Positions 7,093-13,390 of a DNA stretch of 14,761 bases are shown here, in pieces; position 1 is the stretch's first letter; every line of letters begins with the position of its first letter. The stretch lies in NCBI GenBank assembly GCA_028290595.1, contig JAQGJO010000339.1:1-14761 (forward strand), written 5' to 3'. A program made the position numbers and the translations under genes. A model generated the notes under the pieces. That model had not been told where the DNA came from and did no database searches. It saw only the letters and a program-made list of their open reading frames with translations. Origin of the DNA: Hyphomicrobiales bacterium (GTDB lineage: Bacteria; Pseudomonadota; Alphaproteobacteria; Rhizobiales; Beijerinckiaceae).

Positions 7093-8007
7093 ATGTCCAG
7101 CCTGCCAGATCTCGAAGCCTGGGCCATATTCGCGAAAGTTGTCGAGACCGGCTCTTTCGCCAAAGCCGCCGACGAATTGCGCCTATCGAAGCCGACCGTC
7201 TCGAAAGCCATGACCCGGCTGGAAAACCGTCTCGGCATTCCCCTCCTGCATCGCACCTCGCGCCGCATCGCAGTGACCGAGAGCGGCCGCGGCGTGCTCG
7301 ATCGCGCCCGCCGCATTCTGGCCGACGGCGCCGCCGCCGAAGCCGAAGTGTCGGCGCAGGCGGATACGCCGCGCGGCCAGGTGCGGATTGCGGTGCCGAT
7401 GTCGTTTGGGCTGCGCCATGTGGCGCCGCTGCTGCCGGAGTTTCTGGAGCTCTATCCGCAGGTGACGATCGATCTCGATCTGAGCGACGCGCAGATCGAT
7501 CTGGTCGGCGGCGGCTTCGATGTCGCGCTCAGGATCGCCTCGCTGTCGGATTCCTCGCTCCGCGCCAGGCGTCTGTGCGAAGTCCGCCGGCCGCTTGTCG
7601 CGACCCCGGCCTATCTCGAGCGTCACGGCCGGCCGCAACATCCGCGCGACCTCGAGAAGCAGCCTTGCCTTTTCTACACCAACGTGGCGACGCCGACGCT
7701 CTGGCGCCTGCATCATCCGCAGGAAGGCGAATATGCGGTGCCGCTATCGGGCCGTCTCGGCGCCAACAATGCTGACGCGCTGACGCCGGCCTTGATGGCC
7801 GGGCTGGGCATCGCCATCCAGCCCGAATTCATGATCTGGCAGGAACTTCGCGATGGCGTGCTCGAAGAAGTGCTGCCGGCCTGGTCGGTGCCCGCCATCA
7901 GTCTGCATCTCGTGACACCGCCAGGTGTGCTTCGCCCGGCGCGGGTGATGGTCCTGCTCGATTATCTCGCCCGCCGTCTCGTGGCGGCGCCTTGGGCGAG
8001 GGCATGA
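7093..8007 (+). CDS. LysR family transcriptional regulator, divergent from pirin
   Basis: A 304-residue regulator. Residues 5-65 form the winged helix-turn-helix: [20 protein letters not shown], then [27 protein letters not shown], a textbook LTTR recognition helix and wing. A linker helix rich in Ala and Glu follows to about 90. The co-inducer domain ([14 protein letters not shown], about 92-295) is of the substrate-binding fold, with the [17 protein letters not shown] segment typical of the CrgA/DmlR-like LTTR branch. The start ATG at 7093 has only a weak AAAGAA ribosome site, but the family N-terminus fits. The likely target is the divergent pirin gene plus its own promoter. The inducer is unknown. 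The stop codon lies inside the interspersed palindrome at 8001-8047, which therefore supplies the last coding bases. Confidence 0.95.
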   Translation: MSSLPDLEAWAIFAKVVETGSFAKAADELRLSKPTVSKAMTRLENRLGIPLLHRTSRRIAVTESGRGVLDRARRILADGAAAEAEVSAQADTPRGQVRIAVPMSFGLRHVAPLLPEFLELYPQVTIDLDLSDAQIDLVGGGFDVALRIASLSDSSLRARRLCEVRRPLVATPAYLERHGRPQHPRDLEKQPCLFYTNVATPTLWRLHHPQEGEYAVPLSGRLGANNADALTPALMAGLGIAIQPEFMIWQELRDGVLEEVLPAWSVPAISLHLVTPPGVLRPARVMVLLDYLARRLVAAPWARA

Positions 8008-8047
8008 TCCCGAAAAGTGTGCAGCGGTTTTCGGATCAGATCATGCC
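8001..8047. repeat. Interspersed palindromic element (GGCATGATC...GATCATGCC)
   Basis: Outer arms GGCATGATC (8001-8009) and GATCATGCC (8039-8047) are perfect complements. Inner arms CCGAAAA (8010-8016) and TTTTCGG (8028-8034) are also perfect, with an 11-base loop and a 4-base bulge. From memory, near-identical sequences with the GATCCCGAAAAGTG...GGTTTTCGG core occur many times in genomes of Bradyrhizobium, Rhodopseudomonas and related Hyphomicrobiales, mostly between or at the ends of genes. The lysR stop codon TGA (8005-8007) is inside it. It could act as an mRNA-end hairpin. No second copy was seen in this window. Confidence 0.75.
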
Positions 8048-8063
8048 CAGACACCAGAAGCGC

Positions 8064-8087
8064 CGCCGATTTAATATTAATTCGGCG
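8064..8087. promoter_or_regulatory. 24-bp dyad, candidate operator upstream of the c-di-GMP gene
   Basis: Arms CGCCGA (8064-8069) and TCGGCG (8082-8087) flank the perfect 10-bp palindrome TTAATATTAA (8071-8080), with one T/T mismatch on each side. The whole is a near-perfect 24-bp inverted repeat with GC-rich ends and an AT-only centre, better suited to a dimeric DNA-binding protein than to a terminator, since no T-run follows on either strand. It lies 75 bp before the likely start of the GAF-GGDEF-EAL gene. Confidence 0.5.
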
Positions 8088-8161
8088 CGGTTCTTTAGGA
8101 TGGCGTTACCTCTTTAGACGATAGAATAACCGCGGCTGGGTTTGGTACCGATGGGCCTGTC

Positions 8162-10042
8162 TTGATACGTCTCCAGAACATCATCCTCGAAATGGTGGCC
8201 AAGGGCGAGACGCTCCAGGCGACAGCTGATCGCTTATGTATCGAGGTCGAAAAGCGCTTCCCAGCCCTTATCTGCTCGATCCTCACCATTGACCGCAGCG
8301 GCCTCCTGCATCCGCTCGCTGCGCCCAGTCTGCCTGAAGCCTATTCCGCCTCGCTTGATGGCGTGATGATCGGCCCGTGCGTCGGCTCCTGCGGAACGGC
8401 GGCCTATTTGCGGACCGCGATCACTGTCACCGACATCGAACACGACCCGTTTTGGGCGGCATACAAATCGACGCCATTGGCGCTTGGTCTGGTCGCCTGC
8501 TGGTCCAGCCCCATCTGTGACGGACGTGGCGACGTCATCGGAACGTTCGCCTTCTATTTCCGCGACAAGCGCGGACCCAATGATTATGAAAAAGCGGTCG
8601 TCGATACGTGCGTTCATCTTTGCGCCATCGCCATCGAACGTAACGAATGGCTTCTGGAACACGAACGAAGAGCCAACATCGATGTTCTGACCGGGCTCGC
8701 CAATCGCGCCAGCTTTGGCGCCGCGCTTTCTCATCTGTCTTGCCTCGAACCAGGCTCCTGGGCTTTGCTTGTCGTCGATCTCGACAATCTCAAAATCATC
8801 AACGACACATTCGGCCATCTGGCGGGAGACGACTTCCTGCGCGTCGTGGCGACGCGTATTTCGGCAATGGTCTTTCCAGACCCGGTGTTCCGCCTGGGAG
8901 GCGACGAATTCATCGTTCTCGTCCAATCGCCGGGCAGCCTCGCCAGGATCAAGGATCTGGCCGGCCGGATCCTTGCAGCGGTGGCGGAACCCGCAATCTG
9001 CGGCGGTCAGACGATCGTGCCGAAGGCCACCATGGGCGGCGCCATTCTTTCGCAACATGATATCAGCACCGTGCAAGTGCGTGAGAATGCGGACTTTGCC
9101 CTCTATCACGCCAAAGAATTCGGCCGCGGTGGCTTTGTCCTCTACGAACCTGGTCTCAGCAGCAAGATCATGAGCCGGCGCAAGGCCATTCGCGACGTCA
9201 CGGTAGCGCTTCGGGAAGATCGCATCGATGCGTTCTATCAGCCGATTTTCATGTTCGATACGCGCAAGATCGTCGGCCTGGAGGCGCTTTGCCGGATGAA
9301 GGCGCCGGATGGGAGGATCGTCAACGCGGCAGAATTTTGCGAGGCGACATCCGACGCCCAGGTTGCAACCGATTTAACCCAGCGCATGATGTCGATCGTC
9401 GCGTCGGACGTGCGCAAATGGCTTGATATGGGAATACCCTTCCAGCATGTCGGCATCAATGTCGCGTCGGCCGATGTTCATGGTGGCAGATTGAACGAGC
9501 GGCTCACCGCAGCATTCCAGCGTGAGAACGTTCCGTTGCAGCATGTCATTCTGGAGATCACCGAGACGGTCTATATGGGCGAGCGCGACCAGATCGTGGC
9601 GCGGGAGATCAAGGACATGCGCACCGAAGGGTTGCGCATCGCGCTCGACGATTTCGGCACCGGCTATGCCTCGTTGACGCATCTGCTGACGGTTCCCGTC
9701 GACATCATCAAGATCGACAAGTCGTTCGTCGATCGGCTGGCGCCCCAGGATGACAGCGCCGCCGGCGTCGCCATTGTCGAAGGCCTGGTGCTGATCGCTG
9801 GTAAACTCGGCATTCGCGTCGTCGCGGAAGGTGTCGAGACCGAGGCCCAGCTCGAACAGCTTTCGAAGCTGGGATGCAATATCGGCCAGGGCTATCTGTT
9901 CTCCAGGGCGGTTGATCGTAACGCCGCCACGGATCTGCTTCTCGAACATGCCCAGCAGCCAGCCGACATGCTCTACAGGACGATCGATGATCAGGCACCG
10001 AAAGCAAGAGCAATCCGCAAGGACATGTTCAGCGCAGCTTGA
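8162..10042 (+). CDS. GAF-GGDEF-EAL cyclic-di-GMP synthase/phosphodiesterase
   Basis: A 626-residue predicted bifunctional c-di-GMP enzyme without membrane segments. Residues about 5-160 form a GAF domain (PCVGSCGTAAY, ACWSSPI, GTFAFYF). A GGDEF domain follows with DVLTGLANR, DLDNLKIINDTFGH and an intact GGDEF at 246-250. The inhibitory RxxD site five residues before it is not kept (VFPD). The EAL domain has EAL (374-376), NVAS, LEITET, DDFGTGY (496-502), IKIDKSFV, AEGVETE and QGYLFS, all expected for active phosphodiesterase. The start is uncertain: the frame opens at 8099 without any ATG or GTG before the conserved RLQNIILEM, so TTG at 8162 is the first usable start and ATG at 8192 would cut into the conserved region. 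Neither has a good ribosome site. The 3' end overlaps the convergent Bug gene by 14 bp. Input signal and output are unknown. Confidence 0.9.
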   Translation: MIRLQNIILEMVAKGETLQATADRLCIEVEKRFPALICSILTIDRSGLLHPLAAPSLPEAYSASLDGVMIGPCVGSCGTAAYLRTAITVTDIEHDPFWAAYKSTPLALGLVACWSSPICDGRGDVIGTFAFYFRDKRGPNDYEKAVVDTCVHLCAIAIERNEWLLEHERRANIDVLTGLANRASFGAALSHLSCLEPGSWALLVVDLDNLKIINDTFGHLAGDDFLRVVATRISAMVFPDPVFRLGGDEFIVLVQSPGSLARIKDLAGRILAAVAEPAICGGQTIVPKATMGGAILSQHDISTVQVRENADFALYHAKEFGRGGFVLYEPGLSSKIMSRRKAIRDVTVALREDRIDAFYQPIFMFDTRKIVGLEALCRMKAPDGRIVNAAEFCEATSDAQVATDLTQRMMSIVASDVRKWLDMGIPFQHVGINVASADVHGGRLNERLTAAFQRENVPLQHVILEITETVYMGERDQIVAREIKDMRTEGLRIALDDFGTGYASLTHLLTVPVDIIKIDKSFVDRLAPQDDSAAGVAIVEGLVLIAGKLGIRVVAEGVETEAQLEQLSKLGCNIGQGYLFSRAVDRNAATDLLLEHAQQPADMLYRTIDDQAPKARAIRKDMFSAA

Positions 10043-11042
10043 TATTCGCGGCTTTGACGACCTTGCCCCAGCGCTCGATTTCGCTTCTTACATAAGCATT
10101 GAACTCCGCTGTAGAGTTGGCAACGACCACGACTCCCTGCTGGGCAAGTTTGTCCGTGACATCGGGCGATCGCAGCGCGGCAACGACATTGCTGTAGAGT
10201 TTCGCAGCGATAGCCGGAGGCAGAGCGGCGGGAGCGACGATGCCATACCAGTTGTCTGCTTCGACTTGAGACAGGCCGGCCTCAGCCGTTGTCGGCACAT
10301 CGGGCAGGGCCGCGACGCGGGCGCGGCTGCCGACCGCCAGGGCGCGCAACTTGCCCGATTGCACACTGCCGAGCAGGACCGGAACGTCGGCAAACATCAT
10401 TTGCACATGGCCGCCGAGCAGATCGTTCACCGCCGGCGCGGCACCGGTATAGGGAACGTGGACGATGTCGATGCCGGCGCTGATCTTCAACAGCTCGCTT
10501 GCCAGATGCGGCATGCCGCCAGGCCCGGTCGAGGCAAAATTGAGCTTGCCGGGCTGCGATTTCGCCAGCGCAATTAATTCTTGCAACGTCGTGGCTTGAA
10601 CCGCCGGACCGATGACGAGCAGTTCGGGCGCCGAGACGGCTTGCGTGACGAGCAGAAGATCTTTCAGCGGATCATATGGCATGCTCTCTTGCAGAACGAC
10701 GTTCATGGCAATGGTGCCGGAACTTGCAATTCCAATCGTGTATCCATCCGGCTCCGATTTCGCCACCTGCGCTATGCCTGTGACGCCGCCGGCGCCACCG
10801 CGATTTTCAATCACGACCGGTTGACCGATCAGCGTTGATAGTTTTTCGCCGAACATCCTGCCGACCGTGTCGGCTGGTCCGCCGGCCGGGAATGGCACGA
10901 TGACCTTGATCGCTTTTGCCGGATAGTCCTGTGCGAAAGCTGCAAATGAAAAAGCTTGAACTGAAACTGCCGTAAGAGCTGCGAGGCAAAATGCCCTCAG
11001 ACGTGGCTGCATCCTGATTGCTGGTGATTTGGTCGACGGCAT
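10029..11042 (-). CDS. Bug family (TctC-like) tripartite tricarboxylate transporter substrate-binding protein
   Basis: A 337-residue periplasmic binding protein. The signal peptide is MQPRLRAFCLAALTAVSVQ onward, with cleavage near AAFA-QDYP at residue 37. The mature N-terminus KAIKVIVPFPAGGPADTVGR is the hallmark of Bug proteins (Gly-Pro-Ala-Asp ligand loop). Further markers are GQPVVIENRGGAGG, GYTIGIASSGTIAMN, HVPYTGAAPAVNDLLGGHVQMMF and VPTTAEAG. The frame continues far upstream, but the ATG at 11042 has an AGGGGG ribosome site about six bases away. The start at 11012 would begin directly at the signal peptide but has its AGG too close. It lies 14 bp downstream of an exported hydrolase-fold gene and is probably co-transcribed. 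No TctA/TctB membrane genes are present. Bug proteins often occur as orphans and bind carboxylates or related small polar ligands; the ligand here is unknown. Confidence 0.92.
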   Translation of the reverse strand: MPSTKSPAIRMQPRLRAFCLAALTAVSVQAFSFAAFAQDYPAKAIKVIVPFPAGGPADTVGRMFGEKLSTLIGQPVVIENRGGAGGVTGIAQVAKSEPDGYTIGIASSGTIAMNVVLQESMPYDPLKDLLLVTQAVSAPELLVIGPAVQATTLQELIALAKSQPGKLNFASTGPGGMPHLASELLKISAGIDIVHVPYTGAAPAVNDLLGGHVQMMFADVPVLLGSVQSGKLRALAVGSRARVAALPDVPTTAEAGLSQVEADNWYGIVAPAALPPAIAAKLYSNVVAALRSPDVTDKLAQQGVVVVANSTAEFNAYVRSEIERWGKVVKAANIKLR

Positions 11043-11056
11043 GATGGCCCCCTGCT

Positions 11057-11914
11057 TCAGAGTTTGCGGATCCATGCCGTGATGGCTTCGACAACCGCTT
11101 GCGGTTGTTCCGGTATCAAGGCGTGGCTGGCATTGTTGATGATTGTCACGGTCACGCGATCGCCGAATTCTTCCCGGCTCTCGTACCACTTGTCTTTCGG
11201 CTTAAAGGGATCCTGGTCGGGCACGATATCGAGCATCGGCACTTTGCCTGCCTGCCAGTATTCCACTTGCTTCGTTGCGGTCGCCGCTATGCCTTGCGCC
11301 TTGTTGGCTGCCGGGGCCCAGCCTTTCAACCAGACGGAAGCATCATGGCCGGAGAGAAAAAAGCCGCGCTGCAACGCCTCGAGCCGCGTCTCAACCGGCA
11401 GCGAGCCATCGCCCGCCTGCTGGACGACGGCGCGCAATTCCGCGGGAAATGTTTTGGCGGCCGCGGCGATCAAGACAATCCCGCGCACAAGCTGGGGGTG
11501 ATCCGTCGCCGTCATGCGCGCAACCCAGTTGCCGTAGGCATGCCCGGCGATGACAGCGGGTCCGGCCTTCTCGCGCTCGATCACATGCGCGACGTCTTGC
11601 GCCAGGTCCTGCATGCGGATGGTCTCGATCGGCCCGGTGCTTTTGCCGGCGCCGCGCGGCTGCGGGCGCAGCACGCGAAACCCCTCCCGCGCGAGACCGG
11701 CGGCCACCTCATCGAAATCCTCCGAGCCGCGGCCGCGCGACGGCAACATGACGATGAGCGGACCCTTGCCCTCGGCGATCAGATCGATTTCGACAGGGCC
11801 ATGTTTGACGGTCTCGCGTGTCTTGCTGGCGGGTTGAGCGCTGGCCCAGGCTGACCAGAAAAACGTTCCGGCAAAGCCCAGCGCGAGCAGCCGATATGCG
11901 AATGTCCCTGCCAA
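11057..11914 (-). CDS. Exported alpha/beta-hydrolase-fold protein lacking the nucleophile serine
   Basis: A 285-residue protein of the alpha/beta hydrolase fold with an N-terminal signal or anchor (LLALGFAGTFFWSAWASAQ, cleavage near residue 26-27). The fold is clear: VMLPSRGRGSEDF at the oxyanion strand, RPQPRGAGKS, the nucleophile elbow near 124-128, DIVPDQDPF for the acid region, and INNASHALIPEQP for the histidine. The elbow reads Gly124-His-Ala-Tyr-Gly128 where active members have Gly-x-Ser-x-Gly; the codon at 11539-11537 is GCC. It is therefore either catalytically dead, a binding protein, or works differently. The frame opens to an ATG at 11965, but a TTG at 11914 preceded by GAGGGGGAG at six bases is the better start and puts the signal peptide at the N-terminus. 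Followed after 14 bp by the Bug gene. Confidence 0.82.
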   Translation of the reverse strand: MAGTFAYRLLALGFAGTFFWSAWASAQPASKTRETVKHGPVEIDLIAEGKGPLIVMLPSRGRGSEDFDEVAAGLAREGFRVLRPQPRGAGKSTGPIETIRMQDLAQDVAHVIEREKAGPAVIAGHAYGNWVARMTATDHPQLVRGIVLIAAAAKTFPAELRAVVQQAGDGSLPVETRLEALQRGFFLSGHDASVWLKGWAPAANKAQGIAATATKQVEYWQAGKVPMLDIVPDQDPFKPKDKWYESREEFGDRVTVTIINNASHALIPEQPQAVVEAITAWIRKL

Positions 11915-11990
11915 TTGAGCCTCCCCCTCGCCGCGGACCCGGTTTGGTTCCAGTCCGCATGTCATGTCACAACATGCCGTTCGCGAAGAT

Positions 11991-12019
11991 ATAATGAACT
12001 ACATGATTGATCTTTACAA
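11991..12019 (-). promoter_or_regulatory. Candidate promoter of the hydrolase/Bug operon
   Basis: On the - strand TTGTAA (12019-12014) and CATTAT (11996-11991) are 17 bp apart, each matching four of six sigma-70 consensus positions. The -35 falls inside the LysR-type dyad at 12005-12021. The distance to the TTG start at 11914 is about 75 bp. The strand is not certain, because TATAAT also reads on the + strand at 11990-11995 without a good -35. Confidence 0.4.
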
Positions 12020-12021
12020 TC
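12005..12021. promoter_or_regulatory. LysR-type T-N11-A dyad
   Basis: GATTG (12005-12009) and CAATC (12017-12021) are perfect complements around seven bases, giving TTG-N7-CAA, which is exactly T-N11-A with dyad symmetry, the classic LTTR recognition form. It lies in the divergent gap and overlaps the candidate -35 of the hydrolase/Bug operon. The cognate regulator is not obviously in the window; the LysR at 7093 is more likely tied to pirin. Confidence 0.5.
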
Positions 12022-12302
12022 GGGATATCTCTCTTTGGCTCCAGTAGGCCTGTCGGGACTGTTGTCGAGGCTAGATTATGAAAATAATCCAGTAAAATCT
12101 GCTCATTGGGGGCGTTCGCGGGTTATCGCGCTCGCGATCGCCGGAGGCCAAGGCGCAATATTCCGATCGGATAAAACCGGAAAGATTGTTTTTCTGTCGC
12201 TGCCCTGTCTTCCCTTGCGGATCCGCGTCCGCGTCCGTTGCAAGCTGTCGATGGCATGCTAGGCATGTCTCTTGAGAGCTTGTTGGCCTGGGAGGCATCG
12301 AG

Positions 12303-13184
12303 ATGAACATTTGCCGATTCAATGGAGATCGCCTGGGCCTTGTCGAAGGACTGAGCGTTTTTGACGTGACCGCGGCGCTGCGGGACTTGCCGGCGCCGAG
12401 CTGGCCGTATCCGCCCGGCGATCCGCTGATCCTGCATCTCGATGTGATCCGGGCGGCCATCGCCGCCGTCAGGTCGCACGCGCCGGCCGTCCCTCTAAGC
12501 AACGTCACGCTCAACAGCCCGATCACCTCGCCGACGAAGGTCATGGCAGCGCCGGCGAATTACGCATTGCATGTTTCGATCGATGCGCAGGACCCCGCCG
12601 TCAACCATGGACTGCACAACAAGCAGCTCGAGGGCGTTGATCGTCCCGTCGACAAGCTCGGGCTGTTTCTAAAAGCCTCGTCTTCGATCGTCGGACCCGG
12701 CGAGGGCATCGCCCTGAACTGGCTGGATCGCCGCAACGACCACGAAGTCGAGGTCGCCGTGGTGATCGGCAAGGGCGGCCGCGATATCCCGCGCCAGCGC
12801 GCCTTCGAGCATATCGCCGGCTATATGATCGGCCTCGACATGACGGTCCGCGGCACCGAGGATCGAAGCTGGCGCAAGTCGGCCGACAGCTACACCGTGT
12901 TCGGTCCCTGGCTCACCACGGCCGATGCGATCGAAGATCCGGAAAAGCTGACGATCTGGCTCGACGTCAACGGTGAGCCGCGGCAGAAGTCATCGACAGG
13001 CGCGATGACGGTCGGCATCGCCGAACTGATCGAAATGTGTTCGCACGTCTATGAACTGCATCCCGGCGATGTGCTGATGACGGGCACGCCGGAGGGCGTC
13101 AGCGCCGTCAAACCCGGCGATGTCATCACCGCCGGTTGTACCGGGCTTGGCGAAATGCGGGTGGCCGTTCGCGGCAAAGGCTGA
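12303..13184 (+). CDS. Fumarylacetoacetate hydrolase (FAH) family protein
   Basis: A 293-residue cytoplasmic metalloenzyme of the FAH superfamily, which includes fumarylpyruvate and acylpyruvate hydrolases, oxaloacetate decarboxylases and 2-hydroxyhepta-2,4-diene-1,7-dioate isomerase, acting on C-C bonds next to keto-acid groups at the end of aromatic degradation. Visible landmarks: the divalent-metal residues Glu148 and Glu150 in NDHEVEVAVVIG, Asp179 in GYMIGLDMTVRG, the substrate-side segment SWRKSADSYTVFGPWL, LWLDVNG-like IWLDVNGEPRQ, and the C-terminal GDVLMTGTPEGVSAVKPGD. The N-terminal 70 residues form the smaller FAH_N-like domain. GGGAGG about seven bases before the ATG supports the start. 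It stands alone on the + strand, divergent from the hydrolase/Bug pair across 388 bp, so shared regulation is possible. The substrate cannot be named from sequence alone. Confidence 0.92.
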   Translation: MNICRFNGDRLGLVEGLSVFDVTAALRDLPAPSWPYPPGDPLILHLDVIRAAIAAVRSHAPAVPLSNVTLNSPITSPTKVMAAPANYALHVSIDAQDPAVNHGLHNKQLEGVDRPVDKLGLFLKASSSIVGPGEGIALNWLDRRNDHEVEVAVVIGKGGRDIPRQRAFEHIAGYMIGLDMTVRGTEDRSWRKSADSYTVFGPWLTTADAIEDPEKLTIWLDVNGEPRQKSSTGAMTVGIAELIEMCSHVYELHPGDVLMTGTPEGVSAVKPGDVITAGCTGLGEMRVAVRGKG

Positions 13185-13225
13185 AATATAGCGTATTACG
13201 ATATTTATGTGGCGAAACTGCCACA
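13184..13225 (+). promoter_or_regulatory. Two consecutive stem-loops at the FAH gene 3' end
   Basis: Directly at the stop codon an AT-rich dyad AAATAT/ATATTT (13184-13189 and 13201-13206) contains inner CGT/ACG arms. It is followed by TGTGGC/GCCACA (13208-13213 and 13220-13225) with a 6-base loop. Neither has a U-tract, so they may protect the mRNA end rather than terminate. Confidence 0.35.
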
Positions 13226-13308
13226 CTGCCAAGCAATAGCTTTGTCACAATGCGGTCGCGCCGCTAAGGCGCTGTCCGATTTGGCACCGGCAAGCTAGTT
13301 TAGATTCG

Positions 13309-13341
13309 AAGAGACGCGGTCGGGCTGGCTGGCGTCTTTTT
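13309..13341 (+). terminator. Likely rho-independent terminator after the FAH gene
   Basis: AGACGC (13312-13317) pairs with GCGTCT (13332-13337), and the stem can be extended by one G-T and two A-T pairs using the T-run. The loop is 14 bases and the T-run TTTTT is at 13337-13341. It lies about 125 bp after the FAH stop and 50 bp before the next gene, so it would insulate the large surface-protein gene. Confidence 0.55.
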
Positions 13342-13390
13342 GCGCGACTCTCCTATTTCAGAGCGCGGCGACAGATTGCCGGGGGCATTA

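Larger units (their letters stand above)
11915..12302. other. 388-bp divergent regulatory gap
   Basis: This AT-richer stretch separates the - strand hydrolase/Bug pair from the + strand FAH-family gene. It holds the LysR-type dyad at 12005-12021 and a candidate - strand promoter at 11991-12019. Nearer the FAH gene are a CCGCGT repeat near 12222-12237, a GGCATG direct repeat near 12253-12267, and CAAGCT/AGCTTG arms (12241-12246 and 12277-12282) that could fold a leader hairpin. A 75-codon open frame at 12035-12262 shows no recognisable protein features. No RNA gene is evident. Confidence 0.6.

Noticed and set aside
12035..12262. 75-codon open frame in the divergent gap
   Set aside because: It has no ribosome site and no recognisable features, and it covers the region with regulatory dyads. 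It could be a small gene, but nothing supports it.
13281..13296. Sigma-54-like element TTGGCAC followed by GC
   Set aside because: The distance between the GG and GC cores is one base too short for a -24/-12 promoter, and the -12 half is poor.
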